DNA of 64,000 nucleotides, from NCBI RefSeq assembly GCF_032337115.1, contig NZ_JAVXZY010000003.1, positions 186,001 through 250,000 of the forward strand. Reading direction: 5' to 3'. Shown piece by piece: positions 1 through 10,986 of this stretch (position 1 is the first letter of the stretch; every line of letters starts with the position of its first letter). Under the pieces are notes generated by a model. That model ran no database searches, had not been told where the DNA came from, and worked only from the letters and a program-made list of their open reading frames with translations. Made by a program: the position numbers and the translations under genes. This stretch comes from Roseateles_C aquae. Lineage in GTDB: Bacteria > Pseudomonadota > Gammaproteobacteria > Burkholderiales > Burkholderiaceae_C.

Positions 1-357
1 CTGCGGGCGGGTTGGGGACTGCAGCGCCTTCAAGGCATCCAGGCCGGCCGATTTGCTCGGGTGGAACATGAAGCCGCCGCAGCGCTTCAGGTCTTCGTGG
101 ACGCGGCCGGACAGCTGCAGCAGCTGGTCTTCGTCGACCTCGACCAGGTGAACGTTCTCCGGCGCGCGCAGATCGCGCACATCGCCCAGCAGGCGGGCCG
201 CCGGCACGACGCTGGCCTGCGGCTGGGCGGCGACGGCGAGCTTTTGGAGTTGGGCAAGGGCGGCATCGCCCAGGCTGATCCAGACTTTTTCACCTGCCTG
301 GGCCGGATGGCTGGCGGCAAGTAGCAGAGCGGCCGCGAGGGCCAGACGTGTGCGCAT
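1..357 (-). CDS. Secreted M28-family leucyl aminopeptidase, N-terminal fragment (runs off window)
   Basis: Only the first 119 codons are inside the window; the gene continues past base 1. The reading frame starts at an ATG at 357 and opens with a clear Sec signal peptide of about 21 residues ending AQA. The following residues look like the propeptide of the Vibrio/Aeromonas type leucyl aminopeptidases, with the recognisable segment HEDLKRCGGFMFH near residues 87-100. In that family the propeptide precedes a zinc peptidase domain, which is not visible here. If so, it is an exported enzyme releasing N-terminal hydrophobic residues from peptides. The call rests on the propeptide alone. Confidence 0.6.
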   Translation of the reverse strand, partial: MRTRLALAAALLLAASHPAQAGEKVWISLGDAALAQLQKLAVAAQPQASVVPAARLLGDVRDLRAPENVHLVEVDEDQLLQLSGRVHEDLKRCGGFMFHPSKSAGLDALKALQSPTRPQ

Positions 358-563
358 TCGATGTCTCCTGTGGTACTGAAGCAAGGGAACGTCGAGTGCA
401 CAGCCCCTGGGTCAAGGCCTGGCGTGGACGCTCCGGTCGGTGCGGCGCGGCAAGAGCCACGAGCCGGCGCCGATTATTTGGGCGCCTGTCGCACGCCGTG
501 CCTCGGGTTTGCACGACACCTGTCAGACCTGTCAGGGTGGGATCTCGTACGCCCGACACAAAG

Positions 564-2468
564 TCAGTGCATGGGCATGCTGACGGTGCGGTTGCGGCCC
601 TGGGCCTTGGCCTGGTAGAGCGCCAGGTCGGCACTGGCCAGCCATTGACCGGCGCTGGCCTCGGGCAGCGGGCGGCCGCAGGCCAGGCCGATGCTCAGCG
701 TCACATGCGGGCCCAAGGGCGACAACGCATGCTCCAGCGCCGCTGCCTTGAGCTGTTGCTGACAGCGTTCGGCCACTTCCTGCGCACCTTGCAGATCGGT
801 GGCGGCAAGCAGCAGCACGAACTCCTCGCCGCCGTAGCGGGCCACCAGATCGGTCGAGCGGTTGACGCTCAGGCGCAGCACATCGGCCACCCGGCGCAGA
901 CAGCTGTCGCCGGCTTGATGGCCATAGTGGTCGTTGTAGAGCTTGAAATAGTCGACGTCGACCAGCAGCAGGCTCAGCGGTTCGCCGGAGCGCAACGCGC
1001 GGCGCCATTCCTCATCGAGGCGCTGCATCAGCAGGCGGCGGTTGGCCAGCTCGGTCAGCGCATCGGTGGTCGACAGGCGCAGCAGCTGTTCGTTGGCATG
1101 GCGCAATTCCAACTCGAAGCGCTTGCGCTCGGTGAGGTCGGTGAGTACGCAGACCAGGGTGGCCGTGCCGCCGCCCAGCACCTTGGCCAGGCTCAGATGC
1201 AGGGTCAGCGCCTGGCCGCTGCGGTGGCGCGCGCACAGCTCCAGGGCGAGGCTTTGCGCGCCACCGGCCTCGCCCAGCTGGTGCAGCTGCTCGACCAGGC
1301 GCGGGCGGTCCAGTTCGTCGACCAGCTGGCGCAGATCATGAGCCAGCAGCTCGGTCTCGGCCAGGCCGAACAGACGCTCGGCGGCCGGATTGGCGCTGCG
1401 TATCAGCCCGGTGCTGTCGGCAGTGATGATGGCGACGCCGGCCGTGCTGATCACCGCCTGCAGCCGTGCCTCGCTGTCCTGCAGCGCCTGCTGGGTGTGG
1501 ATCAGCTCGGTGACGTCCAGCCGCACGCCGACCAGATAGCCCGAGGGCGTGAAGCACTCGTGCAGATGCGACCAGCGCTCACCATAGAGCTGCAACAGCG
1601 GCTGTGCCGAGTGGCCGCGTTGGCGCAGACGCTCCTGCAGCCACTGCGCCTCCTGGCCGCGTGCTGCCGGTATCCGACCGGCGGCCAGCGACTGCTCGAC
1701 CAGATCGGCGAAGCGGGCACCGGGCCGCAGCAGGTCGGCCATCTCGGGGTATTGTTCGCGCAGCCGCTGGTTGCACATCACCAGCCGGTCCTCGGCATCC
1801 CAAAGTTCGAAGCCGGCGGGCATCGCCTCGATGGCCTCGTGCAGCCGCGTCTGCGCCAGCCGTGCCTGTTCATCGGCCTGGGCGCGTGCCTGCTGGCTGA
1901 GGATCAGTTCGCTGACATCGCTGCGCAGATAGACCAGTGAGCCATCGGCGCAACGTCGCTCCAGCACGCGTATCCAGCGCTGGTTGGCCAGCTGCATCAC
2001 CCAGGGCTCGCCCGGCTGGTGGTGGCGCAGCAGACGTTCGCGCAGCCATTGCTCCTCACGCCCCTTGGCCTCGCGTACCGGTTCGGCCGCCATCAGTTCG
2101 CGCAGTATCGTTTCGAAGGGCGTGCCACGCCGCCAACGCACCTGACGCTCGTCGTCGAGCCGGCCAAACGCCGGATTGGCCAGGATCAGGCGGTCTTCAG
2201 GGTCAAACAGGGCCAGGCCTTCGTCGAGCACGGCCAGCCCCTCGCGAAGCCGCAGCTGATCGGCCTGCAACTGGCGCCAGCTGCTGCCCAGCATGACCAG
2301 CAAGGCCAGGCTGCACAGCAGGATCAGACCATGAGCCAGCAATTCCACCTGATGCGGTAGCGGCAGCCACAGCGCCGACGCGAGGCAGAGCAGGTCGAGC
2401 AGGATCAAAGCCGTGCCGGGCAGCAGCCACCAGCGTGGTGCTTGGATCAGGCTCTTGTCCTTGCGCAT
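564..2468 (-). CDS. Membrane-anchored PAS-PAS-PAS-GGDEF diguanylate cyclase
   Basis: A protein of 634 residues, started at the ATG at 2468 because the coding-like sequence and the first membrane helix begin there. Two transmembrane helices lie at about residues 14-34 and 41-61. They are followed by three PAS-type sensor segments (about 75-190, 205-320, 335-450) and a C-terminal GGDEF domain. The active site reads GGEEF, and an RSTD motif sits five residues upstream, which matches the RxxD inhibitory site for product feedback. There is no EAL or HD-GYP domain. It should make cyclic di-GMP from two GTP at the inner membrane. The signal sensed is unknown. It lies downstream of the murU-like gene on the same strand, separated by 110 bp. 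Confidence 0.9.
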   Translation of the reverse strand: MRKDKSLIQAPRWWLLPGTALILLDLLCLASALWLPLPHQVELLAHGLILLCSLALLVMLGSSWRQLQADQLRLREGLAVLDEGLALFDPEDRLILANPAFGRLDDERQVRWRRGTPFETILRELMAAEPVREAKGREEQWLRERLLRHHQPGEPWVMQLANQRWIRVLERRCADGSLVYLRSDVSELILSQQARAQADEQARLAQTRLHEAIEAMPAGFELWDAEDRLVMCNQRLREQYPEMADLLRPGARFADLVEQSLAAGRIPAARGQEAQWLQERLRQRGHSAQPLLQLYGERWSHLHECFTPSGYLVGVRLDVTELIHTQQALQDSEARLQAVISTAGVAIITADSTGLIRSANPAAERLFGLAETELLAHDLRQLVDELDRPRLVEQLHQLGEAGGAQSLALELCARHRSGQALTLHLSLAKVLGGGTATLVCVLTDLTERKRFELELRHANEQLLRLSTTDALTELANRRLLMQRLDEEWRRALRSGEPLSLLLVDVDYFKLYNDHYGHQAGDSCLRRVADVLRLSVNRSTDLVARYGGEEFVLLLAATDLQGAQEVAERCQQQLKAAALEHALSPLGPHVTLSIGLACGRPLPEASAGQWLASADLALYQAKAQGRNRTVSMPMH

Positions 2469-2578
2469 CGTCGACACGACCCCCTTGGGTGCGTTTTGAT
2501 TGTGGCCCAGTGGCCAGAGTCGCCGATACGGGCAAATCCGTAGTGCTTTTTGCGCCGCCGAGGCGCTTTTGCCGCAGC

Positions 2579-3295
2579 TCAGTCCCGCCCGGTGACCGCG
2601 CCATGCAGCGCTCGCGCCTGGGCCAGCAATTCGGCATTGCCGACGTTGACCCAGCGACCCGGGTACAGCTCTGCCGTGACCTCGGCATGGGCGATCGCGG
2701 CGTCGAGGCAGGGGCGCATCGGCATTCGCTGGCCGGCCCGAACCTGGTCGAAAAAGGCGCGGCGGTACAGGCCGATATTGCCGTAGACGTGGCGCGGCTC
2801 GCCGGTAGCGCCGGCACGGCCAGCGCCGTCGATGGAGAAATCGCCAAGCGGGTGGGCGGGCTGGGTCGGCACCATCCACAGATGGGCCAGACGGCCGCCT
2901 TCGACGAAGGCCTGGGCCTGGGCGGAGTCGTAGCGGAAGTCTGGCGCATGGATATCGCCGGAGACGGCCCAGAAGGCCTCATCGCCGTCGGCGCAGAGCA
3001 AGGGTAGCGCGGTGGCGATGCCACCGGCAGTTTCCAGCGCCTGGCCATGGTCGCGCTGCTCGTGGCTGTAGTGCAGGCGCACGGCCCAGCGTGAACCGTC
3101 GCCGAGCAAGGCGGGGAACTGCTCGCCCAGCCAGGCGGTGTTGATGACGATATCGCGCACGCCGGCGGCGGCCAGCGCCTCGATATGCCAGACGATCAGG
3201 GGCTTGCCACCGACCTCGATCAGCGGCTTGGGGGTGTGGTCGGTCAGCGGGCGCAGGCGTTCGCCGCGGCCCGCGGCCAGGATGATGGCTCTCAT
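2579..3295 (-). CDS. murU: N-acetylmuramate alpha-1-phosphate uridylyltransferase-like nucleotidyltransferase
   Basis: A protein of 238 residues with the sugar-nucleotidyltransferase signature GRGERLRPLTDHTPKPL at residues 9-25 and the usual Rossmann-like fold pattern. Length and the region around IEALAAAGVRDIVINTAWLG match MurU, which in Pseudomonas makes UDP-MurNAc from MurNAc-1-phosphate in the peptidoglycan recycling route that bypasses de novo synthesis. Its usual partner, the sugar kinase AmgK, is not adjacent in this window. A glucose-1-phosphate thymidylyl- or mannose-1-phosphate guanylyltransferase is a less likely alternative. Confidence 0.75.
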   Translation of the reverse strand: MRAIILAAGRGERLRPLTDHTPKPLIEVGGKPLIVWHIEALAAAGVRDIVINTAWLGEQFPALLGDGSRWAVRLHYSHEQRDHGQALETAGGIATALPLLCADGDEAFWAVSGDIHAPDFRYDSAQAQAFVEGGRLAHLWMVPTQPAHPLGDFSIDGAGRAGATGEPRHVYGNIGLYRRAFFDQVRAGQRMPMRPCLDAAIAHAEVTAELYPGRWVNVGNAELLAQARALHGAVTGRD

Positions 3296-3381
3296 GGCCG
3301 AGCAGTGTAGGGGCAGGGCTTGGGGCCGGAAAAAGCGGCTCTTTTAATGTTGATTGATACGCTGCCACCGGCGTTCGAAAC

Positions 3382-3465
3382 GCAACCACAGAGGCACAGA
3401 GGAATTCACAAGGCGTGCCAGGGTTGGACAAGTTCTTCTCTGTGACTCCGAGCCTCTGTGGTTGC
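3382..3465. repeat. Dispersed inverted-repeat element (copy 1), CCACAGAGGCACAGAG type
   Basis: The outer arms GCAACCACAGAGG (3382-3394) and CCTCTGTGGTTGC (3453-3465) are perfect inverse complements of 13 bp. Further inward the arms continue imperfectly (CACAGAGGAA against TTCTCTGTGAC). A second, diverged element of the same design lies at 15948-16020. Both are intergenic. The structure fits a REP/MITE-like dispersed palindrome rather than a protein-coding feature. Confidence 0.65.
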
Positions 3466-3512
3466 CATTTTTGTTTTTTTCAGCATCGTCAACGCATGCT
3501 AAAGGGGCCAAT

Positions 3513-3545
3513 GAAAACGGCGAGCCGCTGGGGCTCGCCGTTGCT
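3513..3545 (-). terminator. Rho-independent terminator after the PstS-like gene
   Basis: Bases 3518-3544 form an 11-bp perfect stem (AACGGCGAGCC paired with GGCTCGCCGTT). On the minus strand the stem is followed by TTTTCATT. It starts about 20 bp after the stop of the 3564-3992 gene and should end the transcript of the second porin/binding-protein pair. Confidence 0.7.
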
Positions 3546-3563
3546 TGCAGGGCCGCTGCAGGC

Positions 3564-3992
3564 TCAGCGCTTGACGGCCTTGACCGTGCCATTGACCTTG
3601 CCCGCATCGACATAGCCGATCGCGCCTGGCGTGCTGGCGACGAACTTCAGCACGGCATCCTCGCCGTCAAGTTCCTTGGGCGGCTTGGCGCCGCCGGTGA
3701 AGATCTGCCGCGCCCACAGCGCCTTGAGCTGCGAGGGGTTCTTTTTCAACACCTTGTTGCCGAAGTCCTCGCGCAGGGCCGAACCTTCCTTCAGGTCGAC
3801 CGGCGTGGCTTCGCTGCCGCCGGCAAAGGTCTTGGTCTGGCCCAGAAAGATCTTGGTGATCTGCTCGTCGTCGAGGCTGGACGAGTTGCTGGGATGGACG
3901 ATGACGACTGCGTCGGCATGACTGGTCACGCTGGCGCCGAACAGGGACAGCGCCGCGCACAGGGGGAGCAGGAGTTGCTTGGTTTTTTTCAT
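3564..3992 (-). CDS. Small PstS-like periplasmic phosphate/oxyanion-binding protein (copy 1)
   Basis: A protein of 142 residues with a 26-residue signal peptide ending TSHA. The mature part begins DAVVIVHPSN and contains IFLGQTKTF and STPGAIGYVD, which are hallmarks of the short PstS-like family; true PstS is more than twice as long. No ABC permease or ATPase gene is nearby, so it may act as a periplasmic sensor or buffer rather than as part of a transporter. It follows the 4007-5182 beta-barrel gene by 14 bp, which indicates one transcript. It is strongly similar over its full mature length to the copy at 9164-9607. The ligand is inferred from the family name only. Confidence 0.8.
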   Translation of the reverse strand: MKKTKQLLLPLCAALSLFGASVTSHADAVVIVHPSNSSSLDDEQITKIFLGQTKTFAGGSEATPVDLKEGSALREDFGNKVLKKNPSQLKALWARQIFTGGAKPPKELDGEDAVLKFVASTPGAIGYVDAGKVNGTVKAVKR

Positions 3993-4006
3993 GATCCGGT
4001 CCCCGC

Positions 4007-5182
4007 TCAGAACACAAAGTCGTAGGAGACGGTGGCCACATCTCGCTTCATGGTGAAGTCGGGCTGATGGTTCCAGGTGATGCGGTCGTACTGCAGCTTC
4101 AGCGAACTGGTGTCGCTCAGGCTGTAGCGCAGCGTCGCGCCGCGGATGGTATCGGCCGGATTGCTGGTGCCGGCGGTCGGCTTGTAGGCCAGCCGGGTGC
4201 CGTAGATCGTCGGCGTGAACTTGCCGATTCGATAGCCCAGGCTCAGCAGCGTGCCGTCATAGGAGGTTTCCGGGCCACGGGAGATCTTCTGCAGCTCAAA
4301 GCGGCCGATGAAATCTCGGTAGTCAGCGCTGAAGGACAGCGAGCTGAAGGTCTGTGCCACATGGCTGCCGTAGGCGGGATCTGCCGGCACGTTCTGCGTC
4401 ACCGAACCGTCGGCGGCGCTGACGGTCTCCATATGCTGCTTGGACTTGTTGACGGCAAAGCGCACGGTGAACCAGTCGCGGTTCAGCTCCAGGTCGAAGC
4501 CGCGCATGCCGCTCCAGTTGACGTTCTGCTTGTCCGGGCCGCTGATCTTGGCCATCGGGTTGTCCTTGAAGTCCTCCGAGCCGGCGTAGACATTGGACTT
4601 GACCGCCCAGCCCTTGAAGTCGTCGCGGAAGGTCAGATTGACGCCGTTGTAGTTGGTGATCTCCCAGCCATAGACGTCAAAGGGCACGCGTATCCAGGGA
4701 AAGGCAAAGCTGACATCCTGGAAGTCCGAGTAGTTCAGCAGAGGCACGCGCTTGCGGCCGGCCTGTATCGTCCATTTGGGGCTGATGTTGTAGCTCAGGT
4801 AGAGCCATTCGAGATTGACCTTGGCCTTCTTGGCCACACCGCGAACGACGCCCTGGGCGGTCAGCGACAGATCGTCGCTGAAGTTCAGCGTGCCCTGCAG
4901 GCCCAGGCGCGATTCGGTGTCCAGTGACCATTTCTTCTCGTAGACGCCGGCGTGAACGAAGTCGACGATGCCGCAGGGGCAGTTCGACCAGGTGGCCGGA
5001 TCGGGATAGGGAATCGTGTTGCCGCCGATGACAAAGGGTCCGTTGTCGCCGACGACCCGACCGGCGGTGATATTGCCGAAGCCCGAATAGCTGAAGTCAA
5101 CGGCCGCGGCCAGCTGGCTGCTGGCGAGCAGGCCTGCCGCCAGGGCGAGGCGCGTCAACGTGAGAGTGGGGGTGTGTTTCAT
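4007..5182 (-). CDS. Outer-membrane beta-barrel (porin-like) protein, copy 1
   Basis: A protein of 391 residues, started at the ATG at 5182, with a signal peptide ending about ASSQLAAA. The mature N-terminus VDFSYSGFGNI, the alternating polar/aromatic beta strands and the last residues VSYDFVF (terminal Phe, as in BAM-assembled barrels) indicate an outer-membrane barrel. A parallel gene at 9620-10765 has the same beginning and end. Each barrel gene is directly followed by a PstS-like gene, so barrel and binding protein probably work together in uptake or sensing of an anion. It is not a classical trimeric Gram-negative porin by eye, so the specific family is left open. Confidence 0.75.
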   Translation of the reverse strand: MKHTPTLTLTRLALAAGLLASSQLAAAVDFSYSGFGNITAGRVVGDNGPFVIGGNTIPYPDPATWSNCPCGIVDFVHAGVYEKKWSLDTESRLGLQGTLNFSDDLSLTAQGVVRGVAKKAKVNLEWLYLSYNISPKWTIQAGRKRVPLLNYSDFQDVSFAFPWIRVPFDVYGWEITNYNGVNLTFRDDFKGWAVKSNVYAGSEDFKDNPMAKISGPDKQNVNWSGMRGFDLELNRDWFTVRFAVNKSKQHMETVSAADGSVTQNVPADPAYGSHVAQTFSSLSFSADYRDFIGRFELQKISRGPETSYDGTLLSLGYRIGKFTPTIYGTRLAYKPTAGTSNPADTIRGATLRYSLSDTSSLKLQYDRITWNHQPDFTMKRDVATVSYDFVF

Positions 5183-5282
5183 CTGCAGTCCTTGCACGCG
5201 TGGGCGGCCTCGCAAGCGCGAGGCCGATGTGCCAGGTTTTCGACCACCCTAGGGTTTACTTGAATACGATTTGGGCTGCGCT

Positions 5283-7461
<2,179 letters not shown>

Positions 7462-7469
<8 letters not shown>

Positions 7470-8940
7470 GTTGCACCGGCTGTGCCGCGGTTCGCGCTGG
7501 CGCGCGTGCCGCTCCGTCTTTCTTGACGAAGAAGACCAGCTCGACGTTGTCGCGCTGGGCCAGTTCCTGCACCTGCTTGACCAGCGGCGCACTGAAGCGG
7601 AAGCCCGCCGGCAGCAGCAGCGAGCCATGCGGACTCAGCAGATCGCGCGCCAGCACCATGCCGGGCCGCAGGCCGGCGGCGAGCACCTCCTGGTCCTGGC
7701 CCTGCTCCAGCGCCAGCTCGGCCATGGCTTTGTCGAAGGCGGCCAGCACCTCGGCGTCATAGCGTTGCTCGCCGCCCTCATGGATGGCCTTGCAGGCGTC
7801 TTCGGTCGAGAACACCTTTTCGGCCAGCTTGCCGGCGATCAGCGATTCATAGGTGCTGGCGATGTTGATGATCTGCGAGCCCAGCGGCACCTCGTAGCCG
7901 GACAGCCCGTCGGGATAGCCCTTGCCATCGATGCGTTCGTGCTGTGAGCGGATCAGGATGGCGGTCTGGCGCAGCCGGCCCAGCGGCATCAGCGCGGCCT
8001 GGGCCTGCACCGGATGCTGCTTGTAGCGGCTGAACTCGGCGCCGTTCATCAGCGAGACGGTCTTGCGCATCAGCTCATCGGGCAGGCCGATCTTGCCGAC
8101 CTCATGCAGGAGCCCGGCGTTGTAGATGTCGGTCTCTTCAATGCCGCTGATCTGCAGCTGCTGCGCGATGCGCCGGGCCAGCGTGGCGACGCGGTGGCCG
8201 TGGCCGGCAACGCTGCCGTCGCGCAGTTCCAGCAGGCCGGAGAACACGCTGATGGACAGCGCAAAGTTCTCCTCCAGCTGCAGATTGGCGGCGTTCAACT
8301 TTTCGTTGGCCTTTTCCATCTCGGCATGGCTGGCGGCCAGCTGCGTCATCGCCAGTTCCAGCTCGCGGGTGCGTTCGGCAACGCGGCGTTCCAGCTCTTC
8401 GTTCACACCGGCCAGCTGGCTGTTGGCCTGTTGTAGCTGCGCGTTGACGGCCTGCAGTTCGTCGTTGGCGCCCTGGAGCAAACCGTTGACGTCCTGGAGC
8501 TCCTTGTTCTGCGACAGCGTCAGTTCGCTCAAGCGCTGGTTTTCCAGCTCCAGCCGCTGCCGCTTCAGGCCATCGCTGACGCAGAGCTGGATGTCGTGAT
8601 CGTCCCAGGGCTTGGAAATGTAGCGATGGATCTCGCCCCGGTTGATCGCGCCAATGGTCGAGCTGATATCGGCATAGCCGGTCAACAGGATGCGCACCAC
8701 CTTCGGCCAGCGCTGCCGCACCTGTTCGAGGAACTGCACGCCATCCATCTCGGGCATGCGCATATCGGAGATGACCAGATCGACGGGCTCGGTCTCCAGC
8801 AGCGCCAGGCCGGCGGCACCGCCTTCGGCGGTGAGGATGCGCAGATCGGGCTTGCGCAGCTGGCGGCGCAGCGCGCTGAGGATGGAGGGCTCATCGTCAA
8901 CCAGCAGGATGGTGGCCGGGGCAGGACGGTCGTCGCTCAT
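7462..8940 (-). CDS. Response regulator with degenerate HD-GYP-type output domain
   Basis: A protein of 492 residues. An N-terminal REC domain (about 10-125) has the acceptor region VDLVISDMRMPEMDG and the conserved Lys in YISKPWDD. A long coiled coil (about 135-240) follows. The output domain resembles HD-GYP: GHGHRVATLA, then LLHEVGKIGLPDEL, then SQHERIDGKGYPDGL. Compared with active HD-GYP proteins, the HD pair reads HE, the first His of the HH.R..G.GYP motif is Gln, and the Asp of the VADVFDAL-type motif is Ser (NIASTYESL). Cyclic di-GMP hydrolysis is therefore doubtful. An AGGAG lies 10 nt before the ATG. Confidence 0.85.
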
Positions 8941-9027
8941 GGGGCTCGCTCCTGGCGGTGCCTTGCGATGGCTCCTACGCCATCAACCAGGACGCCGCCC
9001 TCTGGGTTTGGGCCCCAGTCTGCTCCG

Positions 9028-9045
9028 AAATGATTTAAATGATTT
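9028..9045 (-). promoter_or_regulatory. AT-rich promoter region with tandem 9-bp direct repeat
   Basis: The stretch 9025-9070 is strikingly AT-rich for this genome and lies 85-130 bp upstream of the response regulator start. It contains two adjacent perfect copies of AAATGATTT (9028-9036 and 9037-9045). A tandem 9-mer in a promoter is a plausible regulator binding site, but no known consensus is matched. Confidence 0.4.
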
Positions 9046-9107
9046 ATCTGTTATTTTTGCGGCGTTAAATTCGTCACGGCAGGCGCACGCTTGTGGTGAC
9101 GCCAGCA

Positions 9108-9146
9108 TCAAAAAAAGCCATGCAGCTGCAGCTGGCATGGCTTTGC
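9108..9146 (-). terminator. Rho-independent terminator after PstS-like copy 2
   Basis: On the minus strand AAGCCATGC and GCATGGCTT pair around CAGCTGCAGCT, followed by a run of seven T. It begins about 20 bp after the stop at 9164. It separates the upstream porin/binding-protein pair from the regulator-kinase operon. Confidence 0.85.
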
Positions 9147-9163
9147 TTGGGAGGAGGCGGGAG

Positions 9164-9607
9164 TCAGCGCTTGACGGCCTTCACCGTGGCATTGACCTTG
9201 CCGGATTCGATATAGCCGATGGCGCCTGGCGTGCTGGCGACGAATTTGAGCACGGCGTCATCACCATCGACCTCCTTCGGCGGCTTGGCGCCGCCGGTGA
9301 AGATCTGCCGCGCCCACAGGGCCTTCAGTTGCGAGGAGGTCTTCTTCAGCACCTTGCCGTTGAAATCCTCACGCGCTGCTGCGCCTTCCTTCTGGTCGAC
9401 CGGCACCGCCTCGGCGCCGCCGGGAAAGGTCTTGGTCTGGCCCAGAAAGATCTTGCTGATCGATTCGTCGTCCAGCGCGGCCGCATTGCTCGGATGGACG
9501 ATGACCACCGCATCGGCCAGGGCCAGGCCGCTGGCGCTCAGCAGGCCCAGGCCCAGACCAAGGGTCATGGCGCAGCCATGCATCAGGGAGTGCAATTTGC
9601 TTGTCAT
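9164..9607 (-). CDS. Small PstS-like periplasmic binding protein (copy 2)
   Basis: A protein of 147 residues with a signal peptide ending SGLALA. The mature sequence (DAVVIVHPSNAAALDDE..., IFLGQTKTF, QIFTGGAKPPKE, STPGAIGYIES) matches the 3564-3992 protein at most positions, so the two are recent paralogues. It follows its own beta-barrel gene by 12 bp and is closed by a strong terminator. As with copy 1, no ABC permease is nearby. Substrate preference may differ between copies, since substitutions cluster near residues 35-75. Confidence 0.8.
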   Translation of the reverse strand: MTSKLHSLMHGCAMTLGLGLGLLSASGLALADAVVIVHPSNAAALDDESISKIFLGQTKTFPGGAEAVPVDQKEGAAAREDFNGKVLKKTSSQLKALWARQIFTGGAKPPKEVDGDDAVLKFVASTPGAIGYIESGKVNATVKAVKR

Positions 9608-9619
9608 GCTCTAGCCCCT

Positions 9620-10765
9620 TCAGAAGACCACGTCGTAGGAGACGGTGACCACCTTGCGGACCGTGTCGGTGCCGTTCAGATAGTCCCAGCGGCTGCGGTC
9701 GTACTGGGCTTTCAGCGAGCTGGAATCGCTCAGCTGGTAGCGCAGCGTCAGGCCGATCAGCCGGTCCTTCTCCTGCAGGGTTTCGAAGGCGTTGTCGTAA
9801 GCCTTGAGCTGGCTGAAGGTGATCATCGGTGTGAACTTGTCGATGCGGTAACCCACGCCCAGCAGAAAGCCGTAGTAGCTGCCACGAGCTGGCGAGCGGT
9901 CGACCTTGGACATCTCGCTGCGGGCAATCCAGTCGCCCTTGTCGATGCCAAGGGACAGGGCCAGGAAGGACTGCGGCGAACTGCGGCCGAACTGGGTCGG
10001 ATCCGGGCTGACCTGCACGCCGTTCTGCGTCATGCGCTGCTTGGACTTGTTGTAGGCGATCCGGGCGGTGAACCAGTCGCGGTTCACCTCCAGATCAACG
10101 CCCCACATATTGTCCCAGTCGATGTCGGTCGGCGTCGGGCTGGCCAGCCGGTTGATCGGGTTGTCCTTGGTGTGTTCCTGCCCGATATAGGCGTTGGACT
10201 TGACCGCCCAGCCGGCGATATCGCTGCGGTAGGTGATGTTGGCGCCGTTGTAGTTGACGACCGCCCAACCGTACACATCGGGCGGCACGCGCACCCAGTT
10301 GTAGGCGAAGCTGACGTCCTGGAAGTCGGAGTAGAGGAACAGCGGCAGGCGCTTGCGGCCGGCCTGAATGGTCCACTGCGGGGTCAGGTTGTAGGACAGA
10401 TAGGCCCACTCCAGCTCGACCTTGGCTTTCTTCGCCGCATGGCGTGCCATGCCTTGGGCGGTGAAGGACCACTTGTCGTCAAAGGTCCAGTTGCCCTGCA
10501 GGCCCAGGCGCGACTCTGGCGCCAGCGACCATTTGTTCTCGATCACCGTGCCGTGCGAGAAATCGGAGATGAAGCAGGGGCAGTTGCTCCATTGCGTGGG
10601 CTCGGGGTAGCCGATGTCTTCGCCCGAGCCGCTGATCACCTTGCTGGCGCTCAGATTGGCAAAGCCCGAATAACTGAAGTCGACCGCACCTGCCAGCGTG
10701 CTGATGCCAGCCAGGCTCAATGCTGCGAGCAGCTGTGTCGGTTTCACCGGCCTTGGAGTTCTCAT
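9620..10765 (-). CDS. Outer-membrane beta-barrel (porin-like) protein, copy 2
   Basis: A protein of 381 residues, started at the ATG at 10765 where the signal peptide (MRTPRPVKPTQLLAAL...) begins. The mature part starts VDFSYSGFANL and ends VVTVSYDVVF with a terminal Phe. Shared blocks with copy 1 include WTIQAGRKRLPL, YSDFQDVSFAYNWVRVP and DVYGWAVVNYNGANITYR. It lies first in a two-gene transcript with the 9164-9607 PstS-like gene. The pair is a duplicate of 3564-5182, with the kinase and regulator lying between the copies. Confidence 0.75.
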   Translation of the reverse strand: MRTPRPVKPTQLLAALSLAGISTLAGAVDFSYSGFANLSASKVISGSGEDIGYPEPTQWSNCPCFISDFSHGTVIENKWSLAPESRLGLQGNWTFDDKWSFTAQGMARHAAKKAKVELEWAYLSYNLTPQWTIQAGRKRLPLFLYSDFQDVSFAYNWVRVPPDVYGWAVVNYNGANITYRSDIAGWAVKSNAYIGQEHTKDNPINRLASPTPTDIDWDNMWGVDLEVNRDWFTARIAYNKSKQRMTQNGVQVSPDPTQFGRSSPQSFLALSLGIDKGDWIARSEMSKVDRSPARGSYYGFLLGVGYRIDKFTPMITFSQLKAYDNAFETLQEKDRLIGLTLRYQLSDSSSLKAQYDRSRWDYLNGTDTVRKVVTVSYDVVF

Positions 10766-10986
10766 CGTCTGTCCTTCCAACGTGTGAGTGGCGCCAGCGC
10801 GTGCGACGCCTGATGAGCGCCCCGACGGGCCGGAGGCTCCGGCCCCAACCCCGATCAGGGGAGAAACAAGCCGGGGCAGCGGACTTTGCTTCTGTTGCGA
10901 TTCTTCGGTCGCTTTGATGAATTCCTTCGGCAATGAATGGCTGTGACTTGCACCGCTTTTCCGGCTTTTGAGCGCGCTGCGTTTGA

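Noticed and set aside
348..1940. A 530-residue plus-strand frame over the diguanylate cyclase gene.
   Set aside because: It is antisense to the PAS-GGDEF protein, which has clear motifs; this frame has none.
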